Shown here: one piece after another, positions 34,571 through 42,591 of the stretch
Layout of the letters: each line of letters starts with the position of its first letter
Position numbering within the stretch: position 1 is the stretch's first letter
Source of the DNA: [Mycobacterium] crassicus
Lineage (GTDB): Bacteria; Actinomycetota; Actinomycetes; Mycobacteriales; Mycobacteriaceae
Length of the DNA: 64,000 bases
Assembly (NCBI RefSeq): GCF_020181615.1
Contig: NZ_CP084029.1
Location: forward strand, 4,269,788 to 4,333,787
Direction of reading: 5' to 3'
Program-made: the position numbers and the translations under genes
Notes under the pieces: model-generated
What the model was told of the DNA's origin: nothing
Seen by the model: the letters and a program-made list of their open reading frames with translations, nothing else
The model's database searches: none

Positions 34571-35754
34571 CGCCGCTGCGGTTCGGGGTCTTCATCACCC
34601 CGTTCCACGCACTCGGGCAATCCCCCACCGTGGCACTGGAATACGACCTGGATCGGGTCGTCGCGCTGGACCGGCTCGGGTTCGACGAGGCATGGTTCGG
34701 CGAACACCACTCCGGCGGCTACGAGCTGATCGCCTGCCCCGAGGTGTTCATCGCGGCGGCCGCCGAACGCACCAAGCACATCCGGCTGGGCACCGGGGTG
34801 GTCTCGCTGCCCTACCACCACCCGCTGATGGTGGCCGACCGCTGGGTGCTGCTGGATCATCTGACCCGGGGCCGGGTGATGTTCGGCGCCGGACCGGGCG
34901 CACTGCCCACCGACGCCCACATGATGGGCATCGACCCGGTCGAGCAGCGCCGGATGATGCAGGAGTCCCTGGAGGCGATCCTGGCCCTGTTCCGAGCCGA
35001 GCCCGGCGAACTCATCACCCGGTATTCGGACTGGTTCACGCTGCGCGACGCGGCACTGCACATCCGGCCCTATACCTGGCCTTACCCGGAGATATCCACG
35101 GCGGCAATGGTTTCCCCGTCAGGCCCCCGACTGGCGGGCGCGTTGGGCACTTCGTTGCTGTCCCTGTCTATGTCGGTGCCGGGCGGATTCGCCGCGCTGG
35201 AGACCGCCTGGGAGGTGGTTCGCGACCAGGCCGCCAAGGCCGGCCGCGACGAGCCGGACCGGACCGACTGGCGGGTGCTGAGCATCATGCACGTCGCCGA
35301 CACCCGTGAGCAGGCCGTGGACGACTGCACCTACGGGCTGCAGGATTTCGCAAACTATTTCGGCGCAGCCGGATTCGTCCCGCTGGCCAGCACGGTGCAG
35401 GGTTCACCGCAGTCGCCGCGGGAGTTCGTCGAGGCCTACGCCGCGGCGGGCAGCTGCTGCATCGGCACCCCCGACGACGCGATCGAGCACATCACCGACC
35501 TGCTGGAACGTTCCGGCGGATTCGGCACCCTGCTGCTCCTCGGCCACGACTGGGCCTCACCGGAAGCCACCTATCACAGCTATGAACTGCTGGCCCGCAA
35601 GGTGATTCCACACTTCAAAGGCCAGCTGGCCGCGCCCCGCGCATCACACGAATGGGCCAAGGGCATGCGCGACACCCTGTTCGGCCGGGCCGGCGAGGCG
35701 ATCAAGAACGTCATCGTTGAGCACGCCGCCGAGCAGGGCAACGGGCCGCGTTGA
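34567..35754 (+). CDS. LLM-class flavin-dependent monooxygenase
   Basis: 395 residues from GTG 34567 (GTGA overlap with ephA), the same length remembered for Rv3618. The bacterial luciferase-like TIM barrel is recognisable: GVFITPFHALGQSP, DRLGFDEAWFGEHHSGGYEL, RLGTGVVSLPYHHPLMVADRW, LDHLTRGRVMFGAGPGALP, then CCIGTPDDAIEHITDLL late in the protein. It should use reduced flavin (FMNH2) and O2; the substrate is unknown. Coupling to ephA suggests successive oxidation and hydrolysis of one compound. Confidence 0.88.
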   Translation: MTPLRFGVFITPFHALGQSPTVALEYDLDRVVALDRLGFDEAWFGEHHSGGYELIACPEVFIAAAAERTKHIRLGTGVVSLPYHHPLMVADRWVLLDHLTRGRVMFGAGPGALPTDAHMMGIDPVEQRRMMQESLEAILALFRAEPGELITRYSDWFTLRDAALHIRPYTWPYPEISTAAMVSPSGPRLAGALGTSLLSLSMSVPGGFAALETAWEVVRDQAAKAGRDEPDRTDWRVLSIMHVADTREQAVDDCTYGLQDFANYFGAAGFVPLASTVQGSPQSPREFVEAYAAAGSCCIGTPDDAIEHITDLLERSGGFGTLLLLGHDWASPEATYHSYELLARKVIPHFKGQLAAPRASHEWAKGMRDTLFGRAGEAIKNVIVEHAAEQGNGPR

Positions 35755-36770
35755 TGCGCGCGGCGGTGCTGCGCGACGGGCGGATGATCTACCGCGACGA
35801 CGTGCCCGAGCCGGCGCCCGGCCCGGGCCAGGTGCTGGTCGAGGTGACCGCCTGCGGGATCTGCGGATCGGATCTGCATTTCGCCGCGCACGGCGATCAG
35901 GTGCTGGCCGCGACCAGATCCATGGGAGGCAGCCGGGCAGCCGAGGCGGCGGTCGACCTCGGTGCCGACATCTTCATGGGTCACGAATTCAGCGCCCGGA
36001 TACTGCAGGCCGGGCCCGACACAGACACCTTTCCGGCCGGCACTCCGGTCACCTCAATTCCGATTCTGTTGGCCGCCAAGGGAATCGAGCCGATCGTCTA
36101 CTCCAACACCACGATGGGCGGCTACGCCGAGAAGATGCTGCTGTCGGCGCCGCTGTTGATGCCCATCCCCAACGGCCTGGACCCCAGATACGCCGCGTTG
36201 ACCGAACCGATGGCCGTCGGACTGCACGCGGTCAACAAGTCCGGCATCACCGCCGACGAGACCGCACTGGTGTTGGGCTGCGGCCCGATCGGGATCGCCA
36301 TCATCGCCGCACTGAGCATCACGGGCGTGGAAAATATTGTGGCTGCAGACTATTCATCGACACGACGAGACCTGGCAGCGCTGATGGGCGCGCACCGGAC
36401 CGTCGACCCCGCCGACGGATCGCCGTTCGACACGGTCAGGCCGAAGGTCATCTTCGAGGCGGTGGGCGTGCCGGGCGTCATCGACGACGTGCTGCGGCGC
36501 ACCCCGTCCGGCAGCAGGCTGGTGGTCGCGGGAGTGTGCATGCAACCCGACACCGTGCACCCGTTCTACGGGATCGCCAAGGAGATCAGCGTGCAGTTCG
36601 TACTGGCCTACGAGCCCGCCGAGTTCGCCGCGACGCTGCGGTCCATCGCCGAGGGCCGGATCGACGTGGCGCCGCTGATCACCGGGGAGGTTGGACTCGA
36701 CGGCGTCGGCGCGGCGTTCGACGACCTGGCCGACCCGAACCGGCACTGCAAGATTCTGGTCACGCCCTAA
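35754..36770 (+). CDS. Zinc-binding medium-chain dehydrogenase
   Basis: 338 residues from ATG 35754, sharing a base with the previous stop (TGATG). The catalytic zinc site is CGICGSDLHF with GHEF; the Rossmann motif is LVLGCGPIGIAIIAA. The usual structural-zinc lobe with four cysteines is missing: the region after GHEF has no cysteine. Proteins of this kind oxidise alcohols or polyols with NAD(P). Its place behind EphA and the monooxygenase suggests it oxidises the resulting diol. It is not in the M. tuberculosis locus as I recall it. Confidence 0.85.
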   Translation: MRAAVLRDGRMIYRDDVPEPAPGPGQVLVEVTACGICGSDLHFAAHGDQVLAATRSMGGSRAAEAAVDLGADIFMGHEFSARILQAGPDTDTFPAGTPVTSIPILLAAKGIEPIVYSNTTMGGYAEKMLLSAPLLMPIPNGLDPRYAALTEPMAVGLHAVNKSGITADETALVLGCGPIGIAIIAALSITGVENIVAADYSSTRRDLAALMGAHRTVDPADGSPFDTVRPKVIFEAVGVPGVIDDVLRRTPSGSRLVVAGVCMQPDTVHPFYGIAKEISVQFVLAYEPAEFAATLRSIAEGRIDVAPLITGEVGLDGVGAAFDDLADPNRHCKILVTP

Positions 36771-36776
36771 TACCAA

Positions 36777-37631
36777 TCAAGCCTTGGGAAAGGCACCCGC
36801 GTCGCGAAGCTGTTGCGACCACGGACCCACCAGTTCGACCAGCTCGGCCAGGTCGTCACCGAGGTTGGCGACGATCGGGGCGCAGACCGCATCGGTGGCC
36901 GTCTCGATCGCCTCGCGCGCGGCCCGCCCCGCCTCGGTGAGCACGCCGTCACGGGCCAGGCCCCGCTGCGCCAGCCGAGTCTCGCCGGCGGTCAGATCGT
37001 CGTCGCTCCAGGCCCTGCTCCGGACATAGCTGCGCGGCGCAAACCCCCGGTAGAGCTCAGTGAGCAACCCGATCTGCGCCCCGTCGAATCCCTCTGCGGC
37101 CCAGGCGTTCACGTGCGCATCACCGCGGTACTCGCGTAACTGGTCGGCCAGCTGCCAAGCCCGGGCGAGCGGCTCTTCCGGCAGTCCCTCGGCAACCAGC
37201 CCGGCGAACAGCGGTTTGCCGGCCACCGCGAGCCCGTCGACGGCACGACCCAGCAGCTGCACCGCGCGGCCGAGGCCGTCCGGGGCGTCGCCCAGAACCC
37301 GGCGCAGCTGGGCCAGCGCGCCCTCGGCACGGGCCGCGCGCAGCCTCGACGCATCGGTGAGCGTCCAGCCGTACTGGACCGCCGGTACCACCACCGCCGG
37401 GTTGAACACCCCGAAGGTCGCGGCGATCACCTCACCCGGCGCCTGCCCCAGTGCCGCGCCACGGCTGCAGAAATACGCGGGACCGTCCGGCATCTCGACG
37501 TCGCCGGATTTGCCTGGGCTGGGCCGAAACCCCAGTGCGGCGTAACCGCGGTGACATTCCGGGGAGAAGTACACCTGCCCGGCGAAGGGCTCGATGGCGC
37601 GGGACAGTGCTCTCGACGGCGCGTCTGTCAT
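36777..37631 (-). CDS. SCO6745-family protein
   Basis: 284 residues from ATG 37631 (MTDAPSRALSRAIEPFAGQVYFSPECHRGY). The YFSPECHRGYAALGFRPSPGK N-terminus and the later AWSDDDLTAGETRLAQRGL are those of the actinobacterial SCO6745 family. The C-terminal half resembles a winged-helix regulator but no biochemical function is established. It ends 6 bases from the convergent dehydrogenase and is divergent from lpqG across a large palindrome, which may control both. Confidence 0.75.
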   Translation of the reverse strand: MTDAPSRALSRAIEPFAGQVYFSPECHRGYAALGFRPSPGKSGDVEMPDGPAYFCSRGAALGQAPGEVIAATFGVFNPAVVVPAVQYGWTLTDASRLRAARAEGALAQLRRVLGDAPDGLGRAVQLLGRAVDGLAVAGKPLFAGLVAEGLPEEPLARAWQLADQLREYRGDAHVNAWAAEGFDGAQIGLLTELYRGFAPRSYVRSRAWSDDDLTAGETRLAQRGLARDGVLTEAGRAAREAIETATDAVCAPIVANLGDDLAELVELVGPWSQQLRDAGAFPKA

Positions 37632-37659
37632 CTCATCAGTGTGCCGCACCGATGTTCCC

Positions 37660-37680
37660 CGGAGTTGCTGAGCAACTCCG
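37660..37680. promoter_or_regulatory. Operator-like perfect inverted repeat upstream of lpqG
   Basis: Nine-base arms CGGAGTTGC (37660-37668) and GCAACTCCG (37672-37680) flank TGA. The repeat ends two bases before the lpqG -10 TAGGGT, so a bound protein would cover the -35 to -10 region. It lies between divergent genes. The cognate regulator is unknown. Confidence 0.6.
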
Positions 37681-37681
37681 C

Positions 37682-37687
37682 TAGGGT
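37682..37687 (+). promoter_or_regulatory. Candidate -10 element, leaderless lpqG
   Basis: TAGGGT ends seven bases before ATG 37695, the spacing expected if transcription starts at the ATG. Confidence 0.5.
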
Positions 37688-37694
37688 GCGAGGC

Positions 37695-38435
37695 ATGCCG
37701 ACACACAGCGCCCGGACGCCTCTCCGCTGGTCGATGACGCTGGCCCTGGCCGGTCTGGCCACCGTCGCGATCGCCGGGTGCGACTCGACGCCGGGCGGCA
37801 TCGTGGACATGGCCCGTCAGGTCACCGTGATCGGCTCCGGCGAGGTGCAGGGCGTTCCGGACACGCTGACCACCGAGGCGGGCATCGAGTTCGTCGCCGG
37901 CGACGTCACCAGCGCGATGAACCAGACCAGTGAGCGTCAGCAGGCGGTGATCGAGGCACTGGTGGACGCCGGGGTGGACCGCAAGGACATCAGCACCACC
38001 CAGGTCAGTCTGCAGCCGCAGTACGGCAGTTCCGAGCTCGGTGGGTCGACGAACATCACCGGCTACCGGGCCGGCAACACCATCCGGGTCAAGGTCGAGC
38101 GCGATTCCGCCTCCCAGGTGCTGGCCGTGATCGTGCGGTCCGGCGGGGACGCCACCCGGATCAACGGGGTGAGCTACTCCATCGAGGACGATTCGCAGCT
38201 GGTCCGGGACGCCCGGGAGCGGGCCTTCAATGACGCCAAGGACCGCGCCGAGCAGTACGCGCACCTGTCCGGTCTGCAGTTGGGCCGGGTGATCTCGATC
38301 TCCGAGGTGGCCGGCGCTTCTCCGCCGGCGCCGGTGGGGATGCCGATGCCCCGCGCGATGGCCGCCGCGCCCCCGATGGAGCCCGGCCAGCAGACCGTGG
38401 GTTTCTCGGTGACCGCGATATGGGAGCTGGTCTGA
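37695..38435 (+). CDS. lpqG: SIMPL-domain lipoprotein LpqG
   Basis: 246 residues from ATG 37695. The signal LALAGLATVAIAGC is a lipobox with Cys29. The SIMPL domain (DUF541) follows: VTVIGSGEVQGVPDTLTTEAGIE, TNITGYRAGNTIRVKVE, and RAFNDAKDRAEQYAHLSGLQLG. Close similarity to remembered M. tuberculosis LpqG (Rv3623) is clear. The role of the family is poorly defined, though it is exported and membrane-anchored. In M. tuberculosis esxVW and a PE/PPE pair lie upstream; here they are absent. Confidence 0.9.
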   Translation: MPTHSARTPLRWSMTLALAGLATVAIAGCDSTPGGIVDMARQVTVIGSGEVQGVPDTLTTEAGIEFVAGDVTSAMNQTSERQQAVIEALVDAGVDRKDISTTQVSLQPQYGSSELGGSTNITGYRAGNTIRVKVERDSASQVLAVIVRSGGDATRINGVSYSIEDDSQLVRDARERAFNDAKDRAEQYAHLSGLQLGRVISISEVAGASPPAPVGMPMPRAMAAAPPMEPGQQTVGFSVTAIWELV

Positions 38436-38489
38436 GCTTCGCGCGGCCGGCGTAGGACTGGCGCGCCGCCGCTTGTCACACCCCCGGAC

Positions 38490-38495
38490 TACGCT
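38490..38495 (+). promoter_or_regulatory. Candidate -10 element of the DUF222-HNH gene
   Basis: TACGCT ends seven bases before ATG 38503. It shares base 38495 with the SOS box, so LexA bound there would block the transcription start. Confidence 0.5.
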
Positions 38496-38510
38496 CGAAC
38501 ATATGTTCGG
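38495..38510. promoter_or_regulatory. LexA SOS box overlapping a start codon
   Basis: TCGAACATATGTTCGG matches the mycobacterial LexA consensus TCGAAC(N4)GTTCGA at all but the last base. Its inner 14 bases are a perfect palindrome. The ATG at 38503 lies inside it. M. tuberculosis 13E12-family genes are among known LexA targets. Confidence 0.8.
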
Positions 38511-39939
38511 GATTGAGGCGGGGTCGCTGGTCAGGCTTGCTGATCGGATGTGCGCGGCTACCCGCACGGAGAATCAGGCCGCCGGTGCCCGCCTGGTGGC
38601 GATCGGTGAGCTCGATGTGTTGATGCTGCGGCATTACGGCGCGCGCGAAACCTGGTGCAGCGACACCGCCGCGGCGATCACCGGCGAGATCGCGGCCGCG
38701 ATGCGGATCAGCAGGAATTGGGCGGACAGCTATCTGTATTACGCCCGTGCCCTACGTCTGCGGTTACCGAAGGTCGGGGCCGTGCTGTGTGCGGGCGATA
38801 TCAGCTATTCGGCATTCAAGACCATCGTCTACCGCACAGATCTGATCACCGACCCTGAGGTGCTGGCACGCGTCGATGCCACCCTGGCGGCCCGCGCCGT
38901 GCGCTGGCCGGACATGACCCGGGGCCGGTTGGCCGGTTACGTCGACAAGATCGTGGCCACCGCCGACCTGGATGCACTGCGGCAGCGCCGCGAACACCAG
39001 GCCGGCCGGGAGGTCTCGTTCTGGGGTGGCCAAGGCGGCATCAGCGAGATGGGCGGGCGGCTGTTCACCGTCGACGCCGAGGTGCTGCGGGCCCGGCTGG
39101 ACGCGTTGGCCGCCACCGTGTGCGCCGCTGATCCGCGCACCCGAGATGAGCGCCGCGCCGACGCGTTCGGCGCCCTGGCCGCCGGTGCGCAGCGCATGCA
39201 GTGCCGTTGCGGGCGCGAAGACTGCGCTGCCGCTGCACCGGTGCCCAAACCGGTGGTCATCCATGTGGTGGCCGACCAGGCCAGCGTGGACGGCTCCGGG
39301 CGGGCCCCGGGAGTGCTGCTGGGCGCCGAGGAACTCATCCCCGCGGAATTGCTCGCCGAGCTGGCCGAATCGGCGCGGTTGCGTCCGGTGGTCCAGCCTG
39401 TGCAGGACGGTCCCGAATCCGGCTACCGGCCATCACAAGCACTGGCCGATTTCGTGCGGTGCCGGGACTTGACGTGTCGTTTCCCGGGCTGCGAAGAGCC
39501 GGCGATCAACTGCGATCTCGACCACACCATCGCCTACGCCGACGGCGGACCCACCCAGGCCGCCAACCTCAAATGCATGTGCCGCAAAGATCACCTACTC
39601 AAAACCTTCTGGGGCTGGCGCGACCAACAACTGCCCGACGGCACCATTATCTGGACATCGCCGGCAGGCCAGACCTACGTCACCACCCCCGGCAGCGCCT
39701 TGCTGTTCCCGCAGCTGTGCACCCCGACCTCGGAGGTGGCCACACCTGACGTCGGCGACGCAACCCTCGACTGGGACCGCGCGGTGATGATGCCACGGCG
39801 CCGCCACGGCCGGGCCCAAGCCCACGCCCGCTATGTCACCGCCGAACGCCGGCAGAACCAGAAAGCCCGCGAAGCCCGGCAGTCCGCCGCGGCACTGACA
39901 CACACCAGCTATCCCGACGACCACCCACCGCCCTTTTAG
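38503..39939 (+). CDS. DUF222 / HNH endonuclease, 13E12 repeat family
   Basis: 478 residues from ATG 38503; a start 30 bases earlier is possible but would lie upstream of the predicted promoter. The long DUF222 region (about 1-300: LVAIGELDVLMLRHYG, AAAMRISRNWADSYLYYARAL, TRGRLAGYVDKIVA) ends in an HNH nuclease: CRDLTCRFPGCEEPAINCDL, then DHTIAYADGGPTQAANLKCM and CRKDHLLK, with the zinc cysteines and DLDH intact. This family (REP13E12) is repeated in mycobacterial genomes and behaves like a mobile or selfish element. It is inserted between lpqG and hpt, adjacent in M. tuberculosis. Confidence 0.88.
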   Translation: MFGIEAGSLVRLADRMCAATRTENQAAGARLVAIGELDVLMLRHYGARETWCSDTAAAITGEIAAAMRISRNWADSYLYYARALRLRLPKVGAVLCAGDISYSAFKTIVYRTDLITDPEVLARVDATLAARAVRWPDMTRGRLAGYVDKIVATADLDALRQRREHQAGREVSFWGGQGGISEMGGRLFTVDAEVLRARLDALAATVCAADPRTRDERRADAFGALAAGAQRMQCRCGREDCAAAAPVPKPVVIHVVADQASVDGSGRAPGVLLGAEELIPAELLAELAESARLRPVVQPVQDGPESGYRPSQALADFVRCRDLTCRFPGCEEPAINCDLDHTIAYADGGPTQAANLKCMCRKDHLLKTFWGWRDQQLPDGTIIWTSPAGQTYVTTPGSALLFPQLCTPTSEVATPDVGDATLDWDRAVMMPRRRHGRAQAHARYVTAERRQNQKAREARQSAAALTHTSYPDDHPPPF

Positions 39940-39945
39940 CGGCGC

Positions 39946-40548
39946 TCAGCTCTGATAGACCCGCGGATCCAGGGTGCCGATGTAGGGCAGGTCGCGGTAA
40001 CGCTCGATGTAGTCCAGGCCGTAGCCGACCACGAAGTCGTTCGGGATGTCGAAGCCCACATAGGTGATGTCGACGCCGGCGCCCACCGCTTCGGGTTTGC
40101 GCAACAGCGTGCACACTCGCAGGGACCGGGGCCTCCGGGTGGCCAGGTTGCGCAGCAGCCACGACAGCGTCAGGCCCGAGTCGACGACATCCTCCACGAT
40201 CAGCACGTCGCGGCCGCTGATGTCGCGGTCGAGGTCCTTGAGGATGCGCACCACCCCCGACGACGAGGTGGACGAACCGTAGGAACTGACCGCCATGAAC
40301 TCGAACTGGGTGGGCAGCGGGATCGCCCGGGCCAGGTCGGTGACGAACAGCACCGCGCCCTTGAGCACCGTGATCAGCACCAGGTCGCCGCCCTCGGCGG
40401 GGTCGCGCCCCTCGGCGTAGTCGGCGGCGATCTGCGCACCGAGTTCGGCGGTGCGGGCACGGATCTGCTCCTCGGTCAGCAGTACCGATTTGATGTCGCC
40501 CGCATACGATGCGGGCGTCTCCCCCGGCGAGATCGCAGCCACCAGCAC
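39946..40548 (-). CDS. hpt: Hypoxanthine-guanine phosphoribosyltransferase
   Basis: About 200 residues from GTG 40548; GTG 40542 and TTG 40578 are in-frame alternatives and none has a good Shine-Dalgarno. The PRPP motif is [52 protein letters not shown] and [17 protein letters not shown] complete the HGPRT signature. It salvages hypoxanthine and guanine. It follows tilS, the same pairing as Rv3624c-Rv3625c and as in many bacteria. Confidence 0.93.
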   Translation of the reverse strand: MLVAAISPGETPASYAGDIKSVLLTEEQIRARTAELGAQIAADYAEGRDPAEGGDLVLITVLKGAVLFVTDLARAIPLPTQFEFMAVSSYGSSTSSSGVVRILKDLDRDISGRDVLIVEDVVDSGLTLSWLLRNLATRRPRSLRVCTLLRKPEAVGAGVDITYVGFDIPNDFVVGYGLDYIERYRDLPYIGTLDPRVYQS

Positions 40549-40606
40549 AGCGTGCCATGCGCGATGTTCGACATCCAACTGCAGCGGGCAAGATCACCCT
40601 CGAAGC

Positions 40607-41569
40607 TCAGACCGGCTCCCGGCGCAACCGCAGCAGGCCGTCGCCGCGCACCGCGAACAGTCGCTCGCCGCGCAGGTCCGATCCGATGGCCACCCCACCC
40701 TGCCCGCGCCATGCGGTGACCAGCCGATCCACCGCCCGGATCTGCAGGTCGGTCAGCCCCCGGCCTCCCCCGGCCAGCAGCCAGCGCCGGACCACTGCCA
40801 GGCGCACCGGGCCGGGCAGCGCCGCCAGCGCAGCGGCGTCCAACGCGGCACCCACGGTGGCGCCGGGCAGCGCCTGTTCAGCCAGCACGTCGATCAGCTC
40901 GGTGTTCTCCCGCAGTGCGATCGCGGTGCGGGCCAGGGCCTGAGCCACCCCGCCCCCCAGCACGTCCTCCAGCAGCGGCAGCACCTCCACGCGCAGCCGC
41001 GCCCGGGTGAAGCGGGGATCGCCATTGTGCGGATCGAGCCACGGCGTCAGCCCCAGCTCGACACAGGCGCTGCGGGTCAGCTCGCGCCGCACATCCAGCA
41101 GGGGCCGGCACCACGGCGGGTCGTGCGGGCGCATTCCGGCCATCGAGCGAGGGCCCGAGCCGCGGCCCAGCCCCAGCAGCACCGTCTCGGCCTGATCGTC
41201 CAGGGTGTGACCGAGCAGCACCGGACGCTCGCCGCGGGCGTCGGCAAGGGCGGCGTAGCGCGCGGCTCGGGCCGCCGCCTCCGGGCCGCCCTCGGCCCCG
41301 ACGGTCACCGTGGTGATCACTGCGTCAACGCATCCCAGTTCAAGTGCCTGTTGCCGAGCGGTCTGGGCCACCTGCGCCGAGCCGGCCTGCAGGCCGTGGT
41401 CGACGATAAGTGCCGTGGTGGGCCGAATTCCGGCGGCCACCGCGGTCAGGGCCAGCGAGTCGGGTCCACCCGACAGCGCCACCGTCCAGGGCGCCGCCCC
41501 GGGCAGGTACTGCTCGGCGAACGCCAGCACCGCGGCACGCAGCGCGGCTACAGCACCCGGTCGATCCAC
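40607..41569 (-). CDS. tilS: tRNA(Ile)-lysidine synthetase
   Basis: 320 residues from GTG 41569 (VDRPGAVAALRAAVLAFAEQ), matching the remembered M. tuberculosis start; a longer open frame exists upstream. The PP-loop is S33-G-G-P-D-S38. LIVDHGLQAGSAQVA, LLGHTLDDQAETVLLGLGRGSG and RPLLDVRRELTRSACVELGL are TilS landmarks, with the C-terminal domain about 220-320. It converts C34 of tRNA-Ile2 to lysidine and is normally essential. The gene starts inside the last 22 bases of the upstream metalloprotease gene. Confidence 0.93.
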   Translation of the reverse strand: MDRPGAVAALRAAVLAFAEQYLPGAAPWTVALSGGPDSLALTAVAAGIRPTTALIVDHGLQAGSAQVAQTARQQALELGCVDAVITTVTVGAEGGPEAAARAARYAALADARGERPVLLGHTLDDQAETVLLGLGRGSGPRSMAGMRPHDPPWCRPLLDVRRELTRSACVELGLTPWLDPHNGDPRFTRARLRVEVLPLLEDVLGGGVAQALARTAIALRENTELIDVLAEQALPGATVGAALDAAALAALPGPVRLAVVRRWLLAGGGRGLTDLQIRAVDRLVTAWRGQGGVAIGSDLRGERLFAVRGDGLLRLRREPV

Positions 41570-42591
41570 CGCTGCGGCTCTTCGATCTCGGCGGGCAGCG
41601 GCAGCGTCTCGGGTCCCGTCCACACCGCGTTGAACCGGGTCATGCCGACCCGGTCCACGACGGCGTCGACGAAAGCCTTGCCGCGGGTGTACTGACTGAG
41701 CTTGGCGTCCAGGCCCAACAGCGCGCGCAGCAGACGTTGCAGCGGCGGCTGACTGCGCTGACGGCGTTCCTCGAAACGGCTTCGGATGGTGGCCACCGAC
41801 GGCACCGCCGTCGGCCCGACCGCATCCATCACGTGGTCGGCGTGACCTTCCAACAATGTGCCCAACGAGAGCAACTGGTCCAGCGCGGTGCGCTGCGTCT
41901 CGGACTGCACCGCGCGCACCAGGCCCAGGATTCCCGACGGGCCGGCTTCATCGTTCTGGCGTCCACGCAGATAGTCGGCCAGCCGGCCCACCACCTGGGT
42001 GACGTCCGGGCCGCCGTCGCTGGTCAGCACCGCCAGCGTGTCCGACATATAGCCGGCCAGCCACGGGTTGACGCTGAACTGCACCCGATGGGTGACCTCG
42101 TGCAGGCACACCCAGAGCCGGAAGTCCGCGGGTGTGACCCGCAGCTGTCGTTCGACGGCGACCACGTTGGGGAAGACCAGCAGCAGCTGCCCCGGCACCC
42201 CCGCGGGATCAACACAGAACGGGTCGTACTGGCCGAGGATGCCCGAGGAGACGAACGCCAGCAGCGCCCCGGTCTGCGCCCCGGCCAGGTGCCCGCTGAG
42301 GAAACCGCTGGGCCGGTCAGTGCCGCCGGTCATGACCCGCATCGACTCGGCGGCCGCGGCGATCCACTGCGACCGGTCGACGACCCGGGCCTCCGGAATC
42401 GAAGCCACCGGACCACCCAGCCCGGTCACCTCCCGCACCAGCGGTTCGGCGGCCCGGGCACACCGGTACAGGTCGTCGACGACCTGGCCGCGGGTGTAGT
42501 CGGTCATCGGCGGCGCGGGGCGCGCCAGCCAGCCTCCGACGGTCGCGGCGAACCCCCAGTCCACCGCCTGCCCGACGTCGAGATCGCTCAT
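41548..42591 (-). CDS. Zinc-dependent metalloprotease family protein (DUF2342)
   Basis: 347 residues from ATG 42591, overlapping the dacB stop as ATGA; another ATG two codons earlier is possible. It has the putative zinc motif HEVTH in FRLWVCLHEVTHRVQFSVNPWL and a downstream acidic helix TLLEGHADHVMDAVGP that supplies the third ligand. It corresponds to Rv3626c, a family also near tilS/hpt in other actinobacteria. The F420-family annotation sometimes given to relatives is not supported by anything visible here. Substrate unknown. Confidence 0.85.
   Translation of the reverse strand: MSDLDVGQAVDWGFAATVGGWLARPAPPMTDYTRGQVVDDLYRCARAAEPLVREVTGLGGPVASIPEARVVDRSQWIAAAAESMRVMTGGTDRPSGFLSGHLAGAQTGALLAFVSSGILGQYDPFCVDPAGVPGQLLLVFPNVVAVERQLRVTPADFRLWVCLHEVTHRVQFSVNPWLAGYMSDTLAVLTSDGGPDVTQVVGRLADYLRGRQNDEAGPSGILGLVRAVQSETQRTALDQLLSLGTLLEGHADHVMDAVGPTAVPSVATIRSRFEERRQRSQPPLQRLLRALLGLDAKLSQYTRGKAFVDAVVDRVGMTRFNAVWTGPETLPLPAEIEEPQRWIDRVL

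Noticed and set aside
35754..36770. Idea that the dehydrogenase is broken because the structural-zinc cysteines are missing
   Set aside because: The catalytic zinc site and Rossmann motif are intact and the frame is full length; several active family members lack the structural zinc.
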